Positions 44,473 through 52,409 of a stretch of 64,000 nt of DNA are shown piece by piece; within the stretch, counting starts at the first letter, position 1, and each line of letters starts with the position of its first letter. Source of the stretch: Pseudomonas sp. MRSN 12121 (GTDB lineage: Bacteria > Pseudomonadota > Gammaproteobacteria > Pseudomonadales > Pseudomonadaceae). The position numbers were made by a program, and so were the translations under genes. The stretch covers positions 6,037,388 to 6,101,387 of the forward strand of contig NZ_CP010892.1 in assembly GCF_000931465.1 (NCBI RefSeq). The letters are read 5' to 3'. The notes under the pieces were generated by a model. It made no database searches and was not told where the DNA came from. It was given only the letters and a program-made list of their open reading frames with translations.

Positions 44473-45159
44473 ATGTCCATCCTGTCCGCTACGACACTGC
44501 CCAAAGCCCTGCCCGACAGCTTTTTCAACCGAGACGCGCAACTTCTGGCGCGCGACCTGCTTGGCAAAGTCATCCGCCATCGGGTCGGCGATCTGTGGTT
44601 GTCGGTGCGCATTATCGAAACAGAAGCCTATTACTGCGAGGAAAAAGGCAGCCATGCCTCCCTCGGCTACACAGAAAAGCGTAAGGCTTTGTTTCTGGAT
44701 GGCGGGCATATCTATATGTACTACGCCCGCGGCGGCGATTCGCTGAACTTCAGCGCTCACGGCCCGGGCAACGCGGTGCTGATCAAGTCGGCCTACCCCT
44801 GGGTCGATGAAGTCTCCGGCCCCGCCAGCCTGGCGCAGATGCTCCTGAACAACCCCGACGCCAGCGGCCGGCCGCGCCCGGCGCAGAAGCTCTGCGCCGG
44901 CCAGACCCTGCTGTGCAAGGCCCTGGGGCTTAAAGTCCCGGTGTGGGATGCCAAGCGCTTCGACCATGAAGTGCTGTTCGTCGAAGATGTCGGCGCGCCT
45001 GTAGCCAGCATTATCCAGACGACCCGCCTGGGCATTCCCCATGGCCGCGACGAACACCTGATGTACCGCTTCGTCGATGCGGCCTATGCCGCCTACTGCA
45101 CTCGGAACCCTCTGCGTCGCGGCCAGGTCGAAGGCCGCGACTATCTGCTGCTCGACTGA
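44473..45159 (+). CDS. DNA-3-methyladenine glycosylase (AAG/MPG family)
   Basis: 228 residues from the ATG at 44473 (a TTG three codons earlier is possible). Removes alkylated purines by base flipping. Motifs of the AAG fold: LARDLLGKVIRH, the catalytic Glu region IIETEAYYCEEKGSHAS, GGHIYMYYARGGD and a late ...RHPLRRGQVEGRDY-type end (TRNPLRRGQVEGRDYLLLD). This is not the AlkA or Tag fold. Divergent from proA. Confidence 0.9.
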   Translation: MSILSATTLPKALPDSFFNRDAQLLARDLLGKVIRHRVGDLWLSVRIIETEAYYCEEKGSHASLGYTEKRKALFLDGGHIYMYYARGGDSLNFSAHGPGNAVLIKSAYPWVDEVSGPASLAQMLLNNPDASGRPRPAQKLCAGQTLLCKALGLKVPVWDAKRFDHEVLFVEDVGAPVASIIQTTRLGIPHGRDEHLMYRFVDAAYAAYCTRNPLRRGQVEGRDYLLLD

Positions 45160-45259
45160 TCACTACCCGCAAGGGCAAAGCGGCTGGCGGTGAGGTCATC
45201 GCAAGCCCCGGCGCCCTGGCGGTCGAAAAGAACAAACCGAATCGACGGAGTTGACACTT

Positions 45260-46576
45260 ATGGGCCCATGGCTCGACGGAATAACTGGCTGGCTGACAAT
45301 GAATCCCCAATGGCTGGCGGCAGCCGTGTTCATCGTCGCGGCGGTGGAATGCCTGGCGATCGCCGGCCTGATCGTGCCCGGCACGGTGCTGCTGTTCGCC
45401 GTTGCCGTCATGGCCGGCAGCGGCGCGCTGTCCCTGGGCGAAACCCTGGCGCTGGGGTTCTTCGGCGGCCTGCTCGGGGATGTGGTGTCCTACCTGCTGG
45501 GCCGGCGTTTCCACCAGAACATCCGTCGCCTGCCGGGCCTGCGCCATCACCCGGAATGGATCAACGGCGCCGAAGCCTATTTCCAGCGTTATGGCATCGC
45601 CAGCCTGTTGGTCGGGCGCTTTATCGGCCCCCTGCGTCCGATGCTGCCAATGGTCGCCGGGATGTTCGACATGCCGTTCCCGCGCTTTTTCGCCGTCAGC
45701 CTGCTGGCCGCCGCGGGTTGGAGCGTGGCCTACCTGCTGCCGGGCTGGGCCACGGGCGCGGCGATCCGCCTGCCCCTGCCCGAAGGTTTCTGGCCGCAGG
45801 CGGGCATCGTCGCCGCCAGCATCGCCGCGCTGCTGGGGCTGAGCATCAACAGCACGGTGCGCCGCCATCGCCGCGCCACCCTGCTGATTGCCGGCCTCAG
45901 CCTGGCGCTCCTCGCCGCGCTGTTCATCGGCTACCCCTACCTGAACCATTTCGACCAGGGACTGATAGCACTGGTCCAGGAACACCGCAGCCCGGCGCTG
46001 GACGAAGTGATGGTGGTGCTCACCCAGTTCGGCGAGTTCCGCACCATGTTGTTCGCCAGCGCCCTGGTCACGCTGCTGTTACTGGTGGCACGGCAATGGC
46101 GACAAGGGATCTTTGCCGGCGCCACGCTGCTGTGCACCGCGCTGGCCAACACTGGCAGCAAACTGTTCTTCGCCCGAGTGCGCCCGGAAGTCCTGACCGA
46201 CCCGCTGACCAGCTACAGCATGCCCAGCGGACACAGCTCCGGCGCGTTCGCGCTGTTCCTGACCCTGGCGGTGCTGGCCGGCCGCGGCCAGCCACCGCGC
46301 ATGCGCCTGACCTGGCTGCTACTGGGGTGCCTGCCCGCGGCCGCGATTGCCCTGTCGCGGGTCTATCTGGGGGCGCATTGGCCCACCGACATCCTGGCCG
46401 GCGCCCTGCTGGCCGCCGGCGTATGCGCGGCCAGCCTGTGGTTCACCCAGCGCCAGACCTCGCTGACACCCATGCCGGCCAGGATCTGGTGGCTGGTATT
46501 GCCGGCGTTGATCGCCTTGTTCGGGTTCGAGGCCGTCCGGCACCTGCCCCATGCGATGCTGCGCTACGCGTATTAG
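45260..46576 (+). CDS. Bifunctional DedA - PAP2 phosphatase membrane protein
   Basis: 438 residues from the ATG at 45260, GGAG 10 bases upstream. The N-terminal half (about 10-190) is a DedA/SNARE-associated domain (ECLAIAGLIVPGTVLLF; GRFIGPLRPMLPMVAGMF). The C-terminal half (about 235-420) is a type 2 phosphatidic acid phosphatase with all three motifs: KLFFARVRP, PSGH at 322-325, and SRVYLGAHWPTD. About ten or more membrane segments. DedA proteins include undecaprenyl-phosphate flippases and PAP2 proteins include undecaprenyl-pyrophosphatases. A combined C55-P recycling role is an attractive inference; phosphatidate or other lipid phosphates are alternatives. Confidence 0.9.
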   Translation: MGPWLDGITGWLTMNPQWLAAAVFIVAAVECLAIAGLIVPGTVLLFAVAVMAGSGALSLGETLALGFFGGLLGDVVSYLLGRRFHQNIRRLPGLRHHPEWINGAEAYFQRYGIASLLVGRFIGPLRPMLPMVAGMFDMPFPRFFAVSLLAAAGWSVAYLLPGWATGAAIRLPLPEGFWPQAGIVAASIAALLGLSINSTVRRHRRATLLIAGLSLALLAALFIGYPYLNHFDQGLIALVQEHRSPALDEVMVVLTQFGEFRTMLFASALVTLLLLVARQWRQGIFAGATLLCTALANTGSKLFFARVRPEVLTDPLTSYSMPSGHSSGAFALFLTLAVLAGRGQPPRMRLTWLLLGCLPAAAIALSRVYLGAHWPTDILAGALLAAGVCAASLWFTQRQTSLTPMPARIWWLVLPALIALFGFEAVRHLPHAMLRYAY

Positions 46577-46599
46577 CAGTCCGCTACAGACAGGCTTGA

Positions 46600-46623
46600 A
46601 GTCGCCGGAGGTCTTCGGCGACT
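46600..46623. terminator. Hairpin between convergent genes
   Basis: AGTCGCCG, loop GAGGTCTT, CGGCGACT: a perfect 8-bp stem in the 62-base spacer between the DedA-PAP2 gene and the Lon-N-like gene. No long T run; probably a shared transcript end. Confidence 0.45.
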
Positions 46624-46638
46624 ACAGGTAATTGCGGG

Positions 46639-47229
46639 TCAGGCGAACAACTCGCCCTGCAACTCGTCCAGCAACGCCTGGATCGCATCCAGGCGTTGCT
46701 GCGGGTCGTCCAGTTGCAGCAAGTCGATCTTGTCCAGTTCGGAAAACGGCAACAGGTAAGCCAGTTGGTTGGCCAGCGACTGCTGGCCGCTGGCGTCGAC
46801 GCCCATGTTCAGGGCCTCGACCATTGGATGCTCGGCCAGGGCCTTGAGCAGGGCGATCAGGTCCGCGTCTTCATCCTGCAGCGGCCGCTCCGGCACCTCG
46901 TCCAGCCATTGGACCTGGGCCACCCGCAGCTGGTCGCGCTGCACTTCGCTGCTCAGCACCCGGAAACGCCGCCCGCCCTTGACCCGGATGCCCAGCAGGC
47001 CGTTGTCCTGCTGGTGGAAGTCGGTAATCAGCGCCTCGCAGCCCACCTGGGCAAAACCCTCCGGGGCGATGCCCACCTCCTCCCCGTCGAGGATGCACAC
47101 GACGCCGAAGCCACTGCCTTGCTTCATGCAGCGACCGATCATGTCCAGGTAACGCGCCTCGAAAATCTGCAGGTCGAGGATGCAGTCGGGGAACAACACC
47201 GTGTTCAGCGGGAAAAGCGCCAGGCTCAT
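46639..47229 (-). CDS. Lon N-terminal (substrate-binding) domain protein
   Basis: 196 residues comprising only a Lon-N/PUA-like domain: MSLALFPLNTVLFPDCILDLQIFEARYLDM, then KGGRRFRVLS and a helical C-terminus (LLPFSELDKIDLLQLDDPQQRLDAIQ). No AAA+ or protease domain, so it is not Lon itself; such solo proteins resemble the substrate-recognition part of Lon or cereblon. Function unknown. Lies 10 bases downstream of lrgB, possibly in the same transcript. Confidence 0.88.
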   Translation of the reverse strand: MSLALFPLNTVLFPDCILDLQIFEARYLDMIGRCMKQGSGFGVVCILDGEEVGIAPEGFAQVGCEALITDFHQQDNGLLGIRVKGGRRFRVLSSEVQRDQLRVAQVQWLDEVPERPLQDEDADLIALLKALAEHPMVEALNMGVDASGQQSLANQLAYLLPFSELDKIDLLQLDDPQQRLDAIQALLDELQGELFA

Positions 47230-47239
47230 ACAGGTTTCC

Positions 47240-47956
47240 TTAGACCACCAACGACACCGCCAACGGCAGGAAAACTGCCGTGGCCACCCCCATGAGACTC
47301 ATCGCCAGCGCCGCGAAAGCCCCACATTCGTCACCTTCCTGCAGGGCCACCGAAGTACCCACCGCGTGAGCCGTCATGCCCAGCGCCATACCTCGGGCCT
47401 CGGGGCTGTGGACCCGCAGGCGGTTGAGGATGGCCGGCCCGAAAATCGCCCCGATCACCCCGGTGATCAGTACGAATACCGCGGCCAGCGCGGCAACGCC
47501 GCCAATCTGCTCGGCCACCAGCATGGCGATCGGCGACGTCACCGACTTGGGCGCCATGGTCATCAGGATCATGTTCTCGGCGCCGAACCACCATCCCAGC
47601 AACACGCCCAGGCCGGTGGCCACCACTCCTCCAACCACCAGCGTAGTAAATATCGGCCAGAACAACTGCCGGATCCGGCGCAGGTTGAGGTACAGCGGCA
47701 CGGCCAGCGCCACCGTGGCCGGGCCCAGCAGAATGCTGAGGATTTCCGTGCTCTTGCGGTACTCGGCATAGCTCAGGCCGCACCCCAGCAACACGCCAAT
47801 CACCAACAACATGGAGACCAGCACCGGCTGCAGAAAGATCCAGCGGGTTTTCTCGAAGGCCGCGAGAACCAGTTGATAGGCACCCAGGGTAATGCCGATG
47901 CCGAACAGCGGATGGTGGATCACCGATGCCCAGGCGCCCTGCCAGTCGAACGTCAT
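47240..47956 (-). CDS. LrgB/CidB family membrane protein
   Basis: 238 residues, about seven membrane helices. Family segments: HPLFGIGITLGAYQL, LLGPATVALAVPLY, KSVTSPIAMLVAEQIGG and MALGMTAHAVGTSVALQEGD. Works with the small holin-like CidA/LrgA encoded immediately upstream; the ATG overlaps its stop by 4 bases (ATGA). In Gram-positives the pair controls murein hydrolase export and carbon-overflow products; the role in Pseudomonas is not established. Confidence 0.92.
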   Translation of the reverse strand: MTFDWQGAWASVIHHPLFGIGITLGAYQLVLAAFEKTRWIFLQPVLVSMLLVIGVLLGCGLSYAEYRKSTEILSILLGPATVALAVPLYLNLRRIRQLFWPIFTTLVVGGVVATGLGVLLGWWFGAENMILMTMAPKSVTSPIAMLVAEQIGGVAALAAVFVLITGVIGAIFGPAILNRLRVHSPEARGMALGMTAHAVGTSVALQEGDECGAFAALAMSLMGVATAVFLPLAVSLVV

Positions 47957-48315
47957 TGGCCGCCCTCCCGCTGCCCGTGACGCTTGACCAGTTTCTGCAT
48001 CAATACGCCGACGAAGGCCATGGAAATCACCAGCGACAACACCAGCGCGCCGACGATCGCCCAGAAGTCGGCGGCGATATCCGCCGCGTACACCATCACG
48101 CCCACGGCAGGCGGCACCAGCAATAGCGGCAGGTAACGCAGAAGGCTCGAAGCGGCCAGGTTCAGCGGCTCGCCCACCTCGCCGCGCACCACCAGGAAGA
48201 TCAGCAGCAACAGCAGGCCGACAATCGGCCCGGGCAGGATCGGCACCAGCAGATGATTGATCGCCGTGCCGAGCAATTGAAACAGCACCAGCCATGTCAG
48301 ACCGCGTAACAACAT
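47953..48315 (-). CDS. CidA/LrgA holin-like protein
   Basis: 120 residues from the ATG at 48315 (a TTG two codons upstream is less likely; GGGGGAGATTGGGG lies before the ATG). Four membrane helices; signature LFQLLGTAINHLLVPILPGPIVGLLLL and RYLPLLLVPPAVGVMVY. A small holin-like partner of the LrgB protein encoded next. The charged C-terminal tail KLVKRHGQREGGQ is cytoplasmic. Divergent from the MaoC gene. Confidence 0.92.
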   Translation of the reverse strand: MLLRGLTWLVLFQLLGTAINHLLVPILPGPIVGLLLLLIFLVVRGEVGEPLNLAASSLLRYLPLLLVPPAVGVMVYAADIAADFWAIVGALVLSLVISMAFVGVLMQKLVKRHGQREGGQ

Positions 48316-48405
48316 CCCCAATCTCCCCCGAAAAAGCGCCGGGCATTATAAGCATGCGGGCGCTATGGACCGGCATTCGCCAAAAGCATGGAAGGTTGAC
48401 CGGAG

Positions 48406-48414
48406 CCCCCCCCC
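48406..48414 (+). repeat. Nine-C homopolymer between cidA and maoC
   Basis: A run of nine C in the 182-base divergent spacer, 84 bases before the MaoC start. A small GGGGG-CACGT-CCCCC hairpin follows at 48439-48453. Both are possible slippage or structural elements in the promoter region; no function is shown. Confidence 0.5.
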
Positions 48415-48497
48415 ATGATGATCTACAGTGGGTGGTCAGGGGGCACGTCCCCCGCCCCTTTCAGAACTATAAAACCGATGCCCCAAGGAGAGTCTCA

Positions 48498-48953
48498 ATG
48501 CCGTATGTTCCCGTTGCAGAGCTCAAAGATTATGTCGGAAAGGAACTCGGACGTTCCGAATGGCTCACCATCGACCAGGAGCGCATCAACCTGTTCGCCG
48601 AAGCCACTGGTGACTATCAGTTCATTCACGTAGACCCGGTGAAAGCCGCCCAGACTCCCTTCGGCAGCACCATCGCCCATGGCTTCTTGTCGCTGTCGCT
48701 GATCCCGAAACTGATGGAAGACATCCTGGTCCTGCCCCAGGGCCTGAAAATGGCCGTCAACTACGGCCTGGACAGCGTGCGCTTCATCCAGCCAGTGAAG
48801 GTGAACGCCAGGGTCCGCCTCAAGGTCGACCTGGTGGACGTCACCGAGAAGAAGCCCGGCCAATGGCTGCTCAAGGCCACCGCGACCCTGGAAATCGAAG
48901 GCGAGGAAAAACCGGCCTATATCGCGGAGCCCTTGTCGCTCTGCTTTGTCTGA
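48498..48953 (+). CDS. MaoC-like (R)-enoyl-CoA hydratase
   Basis: 151 residues from the ATG at 48498, preceded by AAGGAGAG. Hot-dog fold hydratase with the catalytic Asp/His motif ATGDYQFIHVDPVKAAQTPF and IAHGFLSLSL. Hydrates trans-2-enoyl-CoA to (R)-3-hydroxyacyl-CoA; in Pseudomonas such enzymes (PhaJ-like) can feed PHA or rhamnolipid synthesis. No fatty-acid genes are adjacent, so the physiological pathway is open. No signal peptide. Confidence 0.88.
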   Translation: MPYVPVAELKDYVGKELGRSEWLTIDQERINLFAEATGDYQFIHVDPVKAAQTPFGSTIAHGFLSLSLIPKLMEDILVLPQGLKMAVNYGLDSVRFIQPVKVNARVRLKVDLVDVTEKKPGQWLLKATATLEIEGEEKPAYIAEPLSLCFV

Positions 48954-49056
48954 AATATCCCTGATGCGAGACAGCTCACGCTGTTTCGCACCGCCTCTCT
49001 ATATATAAGCCTCATTGCTGCGGCATACTCGGTCCCCTAATTATCCGGATCCCGCT

Positions 49057-50775
49057 ATGCGCTCACTTGTACCCCTGGCTCTGACCCTGTTGCTCACCGC
49101 CTGCGGAGACGGCGAATCGTTGCTGCCTCCCGACGCCCGTCTGCCGGACGGTGGCCGCTACCGCGGCGATATAGTCAACGGGTTGCTGCAGGGCCAGGGG
49201 CGCATCGACTACCCCAACGGCAGCTGGTACGCCGGCCAGTTCGACAAGGGCCAGTGGCATGGCCAGGGCGAATGGCACGGCAGCGACGGCGAGGTCTATC
49301 GCGGCCAGTTCCAGCAGGGCCTGTTCCATGGCCAGGGCAACCTGACTACCAAGGACAGCAGCTACACCGGCGGCTTCAAACTGGGCCGGCGCGATGGCGA
49401 AGGCACCCTCAAGGAACGCGGCATGACCTACCGCGGCGAGTTCAAGGCCGACCTGTATTCCGGGCTCGGCCGCCTCGAACTCGAAGACGGCAGCCAGTAC
49501 CAGGGCCAGTTCTCCCGCGGCAAGCCCAATGGCGAAGGGCAGCGCAGCGACGCCAGCGGCAACCAGTTCAGCGGTCATTTCGTCGATGGCCAACTCGAAG
49601 GCAACGGCACGTTCGGCAGCGCCGACGGCGATCTCTATGTCGGTGGTTTCAAGCAGAACCAGCTCAGCGGCAAGGGCCGCTACGAAAACGCCGATGGCGA
49701 TGTCTGGATCGGCCAGTTCAAGGAAGGCGCCCTCAGCGGCAAGGGCGAATTGATCGGAGTCGACGGCAGCCATTACATCGGTCGCTTCAATGACTGGCGC
49801 TTCAGCGGCCAGGGTCGGCTGAACCTCAGCGATGGCAGCTTCTACGTCGGCGGTTTCGAAGGCGACAACTATCAGGGCCACGGCGTGCTGGTACTGCGCG
49901 ATGGCACCGTGCAAGGCGGCGACTGGATCAATGGCCTGCGAGTGCGCGATGCCGACGGCAAGCTCTTGCCCGACCCCCTGGAAACCGGCCTGCTGGCCCA
50001 GGGCCGCCTGCTGGACGAGGCCCTCGCCGCGGTGCCGGCCTCGACGCCGGCCATCGAGCTCTACAGCCTGACGCTGGCCGGCGACGGCAAGCAGAGCGTG
50101 TTCCTGCGCGAAGCGGATTACGTCAGCAACATGCTCGCCACCCGCTTCGGCGCCTATGGGCAGATCCGCCTGGTCAATCATCGCGACCGCCTCGACAGCC
50201 GGCCCATGGCCACCCGGGAGAACCTGCGGCGTGCGGCCCAGACCCTGGCCGAACGCAGCGGCCCGGAAGACCTGCTGTTCATCTACCTGACCAGCCACGG
50301 CACCAGCGAGCACGAACTGGTGCTCGACCAGCCACGCCTGGAACTGGCCGACCTGCCGGCCGACGAACTGGCCGCGGTGCTGGCGCCCTTGAAGAACCGC
50401 GACAAGATCATCGTGATCTCGGCCTGCTATTCCGGTGGTTTCATCCCGGCGCTCAAGGACGAACGGACACTGATCATGACCGCCTCCCAGGCCGACCGTG
50501 TATCGTTCGGCTGTTCGGAAGAGGCCGACTTCACCTACTTCGGCGACGCCTTGTTCGCCCAGGCACTGAACCAGACCGACGACCTGGAACAAGCCTTCAA
50601 GCTGGCCCGGGCCACCGTGGCCGACCGCGAGCAGGCCGACAATTTCGAAGCCTCCGAACCGCAGATCTGGGCGCCCAAGGGGGTCTTGGCGCACTGGCAG
50701 CAACTGCGTAAACAGCAAGCCCGAAAGGCACTGCAGAGTGCCGCGAACGACAGCAAGGAAGCAAAGAGCAACTAA
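49057..50775 (+). CDS. MORN-repeat lipoprotein with C13-family cysteine peptidase domain
   Basis: 572 residues from the ATG at 49057. Lipobox LLLTACGDG (Cys about residue 16). Residues about 30-300 contain eleven MORN-type repeats of about 23 residues (units such as YRGQFQQGLFHGQGN and YVGGFKQNQLSGKGRY). Residues about 340-540 form a peptidase C13 (legumain/caspase-clan) domain with the dyad H414 (YLTSHGTSEHE) and C457 (VISACYSGGF). The C-terminus is basic and helical. A lipid-anchored envelope protease presented on a beta-sheet repeat stalk is the likely picture; substrate unknown. Conserved in Pseudomonas upstream of the same NAD(P)-binding gene. Confidence 0.87.
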   Translation: MRSLVPLALTLLLTACGDGESLLPPDARLPDGGRYRGDIVNGLLQGQGRIDYPNGSWYAGQFDKGQWHGQGEWHGSDGEVYRGQFQQGLFHGQGNLTTKDSSYTGGFKLGRRDGEGTLKERGMTYRGEFKADLYSGLGRLELEDGSQYQGQFSRGKPNGEGQRSDASGNQFSGHFVDGQLEGNGTFGSADGDLYVGGFKQNQLSGKGRYENADGDVWIGQFKEGALSGKGELIGVDGSHYIGRFNDWRFSGQGRLNLSDGSFYVGGFEGDNYQGHGVLVLRDGTVQGGDWINGLRVRDADGKLLPDPLETGLLAQGRLLDEALAAVPASTPAIELYSLTLAGDGKQSVFLREADYVSNMLATRFGAYGQIRLVNHRDRLDSRPMATRENLRRAAQTLAERSGPEDLLFIYLTSHGTSEHELVLDQPRLELADLPADELAAVLAPLKNRDKIIVISACYSGGFIPALKDERTLIMTASQADRVSFGCSEEADFTYFGDALFAQALNQTDDLEQAFKLARATVADREQADNFEASEPQIWAPKGVLAHWQQLRKQQARKALQSAANDSKEAKSN

Positions 50776-50803
50776 GCTGAAACAGTATCAAGGGGGAAAC
50801 ACT

Positions 50804-51445
50804 ATGTACTTGACGCCTCAGCATATCTTGCTCGCCGGCGCGACCGGCCTGACCGGCGAACACCTGCTCGACCGCCTGCTCAACGAACCCACGGTAACCC
50901 GCGTACTCGCGCCCAGCCGGCGTCCCTTGAGCGAACATCCACGCCTGCAGAACCCGGTCGGCGAGCCCGCCGCGCTCCTGCCGGAGCTCAACGGCCCGGT
51001 CGACCTGGCCTTCTGCTGCCTGGGCACGACCCTCAAGAAAGCCGGCTCCGAACAAGCGTTCCGCGCCATCGACCTGGACCTGGTCGTGGCTTTCGGCAAA
51101 CGCGCACGGGAGATGGGCGCACGGCACCTGATCGTGGTCAGCGCCCTGGGCGCCGATGCCAAATCCTCGATTTTCTACAACCGGGTCAAGGGCGAGATGG
51201 AACAGGCTCTGAAGGCCCAGGATTGGCCGCAACTGACCATTTGCCGGCCCTCCCTGCTGCTCGGCGACCGCATCGAACCGCGCCTCGCCGAACAGCTGGC
51301 CGGCCCGCTGTCCAGGCTGATTCCCGGCAAATACCACGGTATCGAAGCCTGCCAGCTGGCCCGGGCCATGTGGCGCCTGGCCCTGGAAGAACAGGATGGC
51401 GTGCGGATCGTCGAATCCGACGAGTTGCGCAAGCTGGGTAAATAA
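50804..51445 (+). CDS. NAD(P)H-binding oxidoreductase (atypical SDR)
   Basis: 213 residues from MYLTPQHILLAGATGLTGEHLL, where GATGLTG is the dinucleotide-binding glycine motif; AGGGGGAAAC precedes the ATG. HLIVVSALGADAKSSIFYNRVKGEMEQAL carries the SDR Ser and Tyr-x3-Lys-like (YNRVK) residues; the family resembles HTATIP2/TIP30-type atypical SDRs. Cytoplasmic, no signal. It follows the C13 peptidase gene by 28 bases, so the two are probably co-transcribed. Substrate unknown. Confidence 0.85.
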   Translation: MYLTPQHILLAGATGLTGEHLLDRLLNEPTVTRVLAPSRRPLSEHPRLQNPVGEPAALLPELNGPVDLAFCCLGTTLKKAGSEQAFRAIDLDLVVAFGKRAREMGARHLIVVSALGADAKSSIFYNRVKGEMEQALKAQDWPQLTICRPSLLLGDRIEPRLAEQLAGPLSRLIPGKYHGIEACQLARAMWRLALEEQDGVRIVESDELRKLGK

Positions 51446-51460
51446 CGAGTAGCCAAAAAC

Positions 51461-51495
51461 ATCGCGGGCAAGTCGGATCGCCGCCCGCGATGGCT
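51461..51495. terminator. Bidirectional terminator
   Basis: ATCGCGGGC (51461-51469), a 13-base loop, GCCCGCGAT (51483-51491), then GGCTTTT; on the other side CAAAAAC precedes the stem. It sits in the spacer between the convergent NAD(P)-binding gene and the YceK-like gene and can stop both. Confidence 0.6.
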
Positions 51496-51496
51496 T

Positions 51497-51784
51497 TTAC
51501 AACCCGCCCGTAGCCTGGAACCCAACCCCCAATACCGTCAGCACCGACAGCGGCAACAGCAGCGTGTCGAGCAAGGCGCTGGCCGGCAGGTCGACACCCG
51601 GATAGCCCGGCGCTTCAGCCCCGAAGCGATCCATCGGGCAACAGCCGCCCTGCATCGCATACAGGTCCAGGCGCGTCCCGGAATACACCACCGGCGCCCC
51701 CGGCTTGGCCGCATTCAACGTCCGGGCAGTGGCGCAACCGCCCAGTTGCAGGGCGATCAGCAGGACCAGCAGCGCCTTACTCAT
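51497..51784 (-). CDS. YceK/YidQ family lipoprotein
   Basis: 95 residues. Lipobox LQLGGCATA (Cys about residue 17). The mature part has the family pattern VYSGTRLDLYAMQGGCCPMDR and FGAEAPGYPGVDLPASALLDTLLLPLSVL, matching the DUF1375/YceK group (outer-membrane or inner-membrane lipoproteins of unknown function). It overlaps the end of ubiX by 8 bases and is the last gene of mpl-ubiX-yceK. Confidence 0.85.
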   Translation of the reverse strand: MSKALLVLLIALQLGGCATARTLNAAKPGAPVVYSGTRLDLYAMQGGCCPMDRFGAEAPGYPGVDLPASALLDTLLLPLSVLTVLGVGFQATGGL

Positions 51785-52409
51785 CGCTGCTCAGGTGATG
51801 CTCGCCCCAACGCGGCAGCATGTCCTGCGGGATGTTCAGCAGGTTGAGAATCCGCGCCACGACGAAATCCACCAGGTCGTCGATGGTCTGCGGCTGGTGA
51901 TAGAAGCCTGGAGAGGCCGGGAGGATGGTCACGCCCATGTTCGACAACTTGAGCATGTTCTCCAGGTGGATGCTGGAATAAGGCGCCTCGCGCGGCACCA
52001 GGATCAGCTGGCGGCGTTCCTTCAGGGTGACGTCCGCCGCCCGCTCGATCAGGTTGTTGCAGGCGCCCGTGGCAATGGCCGACAAGGTGCCGGTGGAACA
52101 AGGCACCACCACCATCGCCGCCGGCGAACCGGACCCCGACGCCACCGGGGACATCCAGTCTTCCTTGCCGTACACCCGGATCTGCCCGTCCGCCGCGCCG
52201 GTGTATTCGGTCAGGAACGCCTGCATGCTCTGCGGCTTGGCCGGCAGGGTCACGTCGGTCTCGGTCGCCATCACCAACTGCGCGGCCTTGGAGATCAGGA
52301 AGTGCACCTCGCGATCCTCGCGCACCAGGCAATCGAGCAGGCGCAGGCCATATTGCGCGCCCGAGGCACCGGTCATCGCCAGGGTGATGCGTTCCGGACC
52401 GTTGTTCAT
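51777..52409 (-). CDS. ubiX: Flavin prenyltransferase UbiX
   Basis: 210 residues from MNNGPERITLAMTGASGAQYG. Makes prenylated FMN, the cofactor of UbiD decarboxylase in ubiquinone synthesis. Motifs: TGASGAQYGLRLLDCL (FMN phosphate), VVVPCSTGTLSAIATGACNNLIERAADV, and LVPREAPYSSIHLENML. The ATG overlaps the mpl stop by 4 bases (ATGA). ubiD is not in this window. Confidence 0.95.
   Translation of the reverse strand: MNNGPERITLAMTGASGAQYGLRLLDCLVREDREVHFLISKAAQLVMATETDVTLPAKPQSMQAFLTEYTGAADGQIRVYGKEDWMSPVASGSGSPAAMVVVPCSTGTLSAIATGACNNLIERAADVTLKERRQLILVPREAPYSSIHLENMLKLSNMGVTILPASPGFYHQPQTIDDLVDFVVARILNLLNIPQDMLPRWGEHHLSSDE

Noticed and set aside
46639..47229. Lon protease fragment or pseudogene
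   Set aside because: Complete stand-alone Lon-N domain protein with clean start and stop; solo forms are common.
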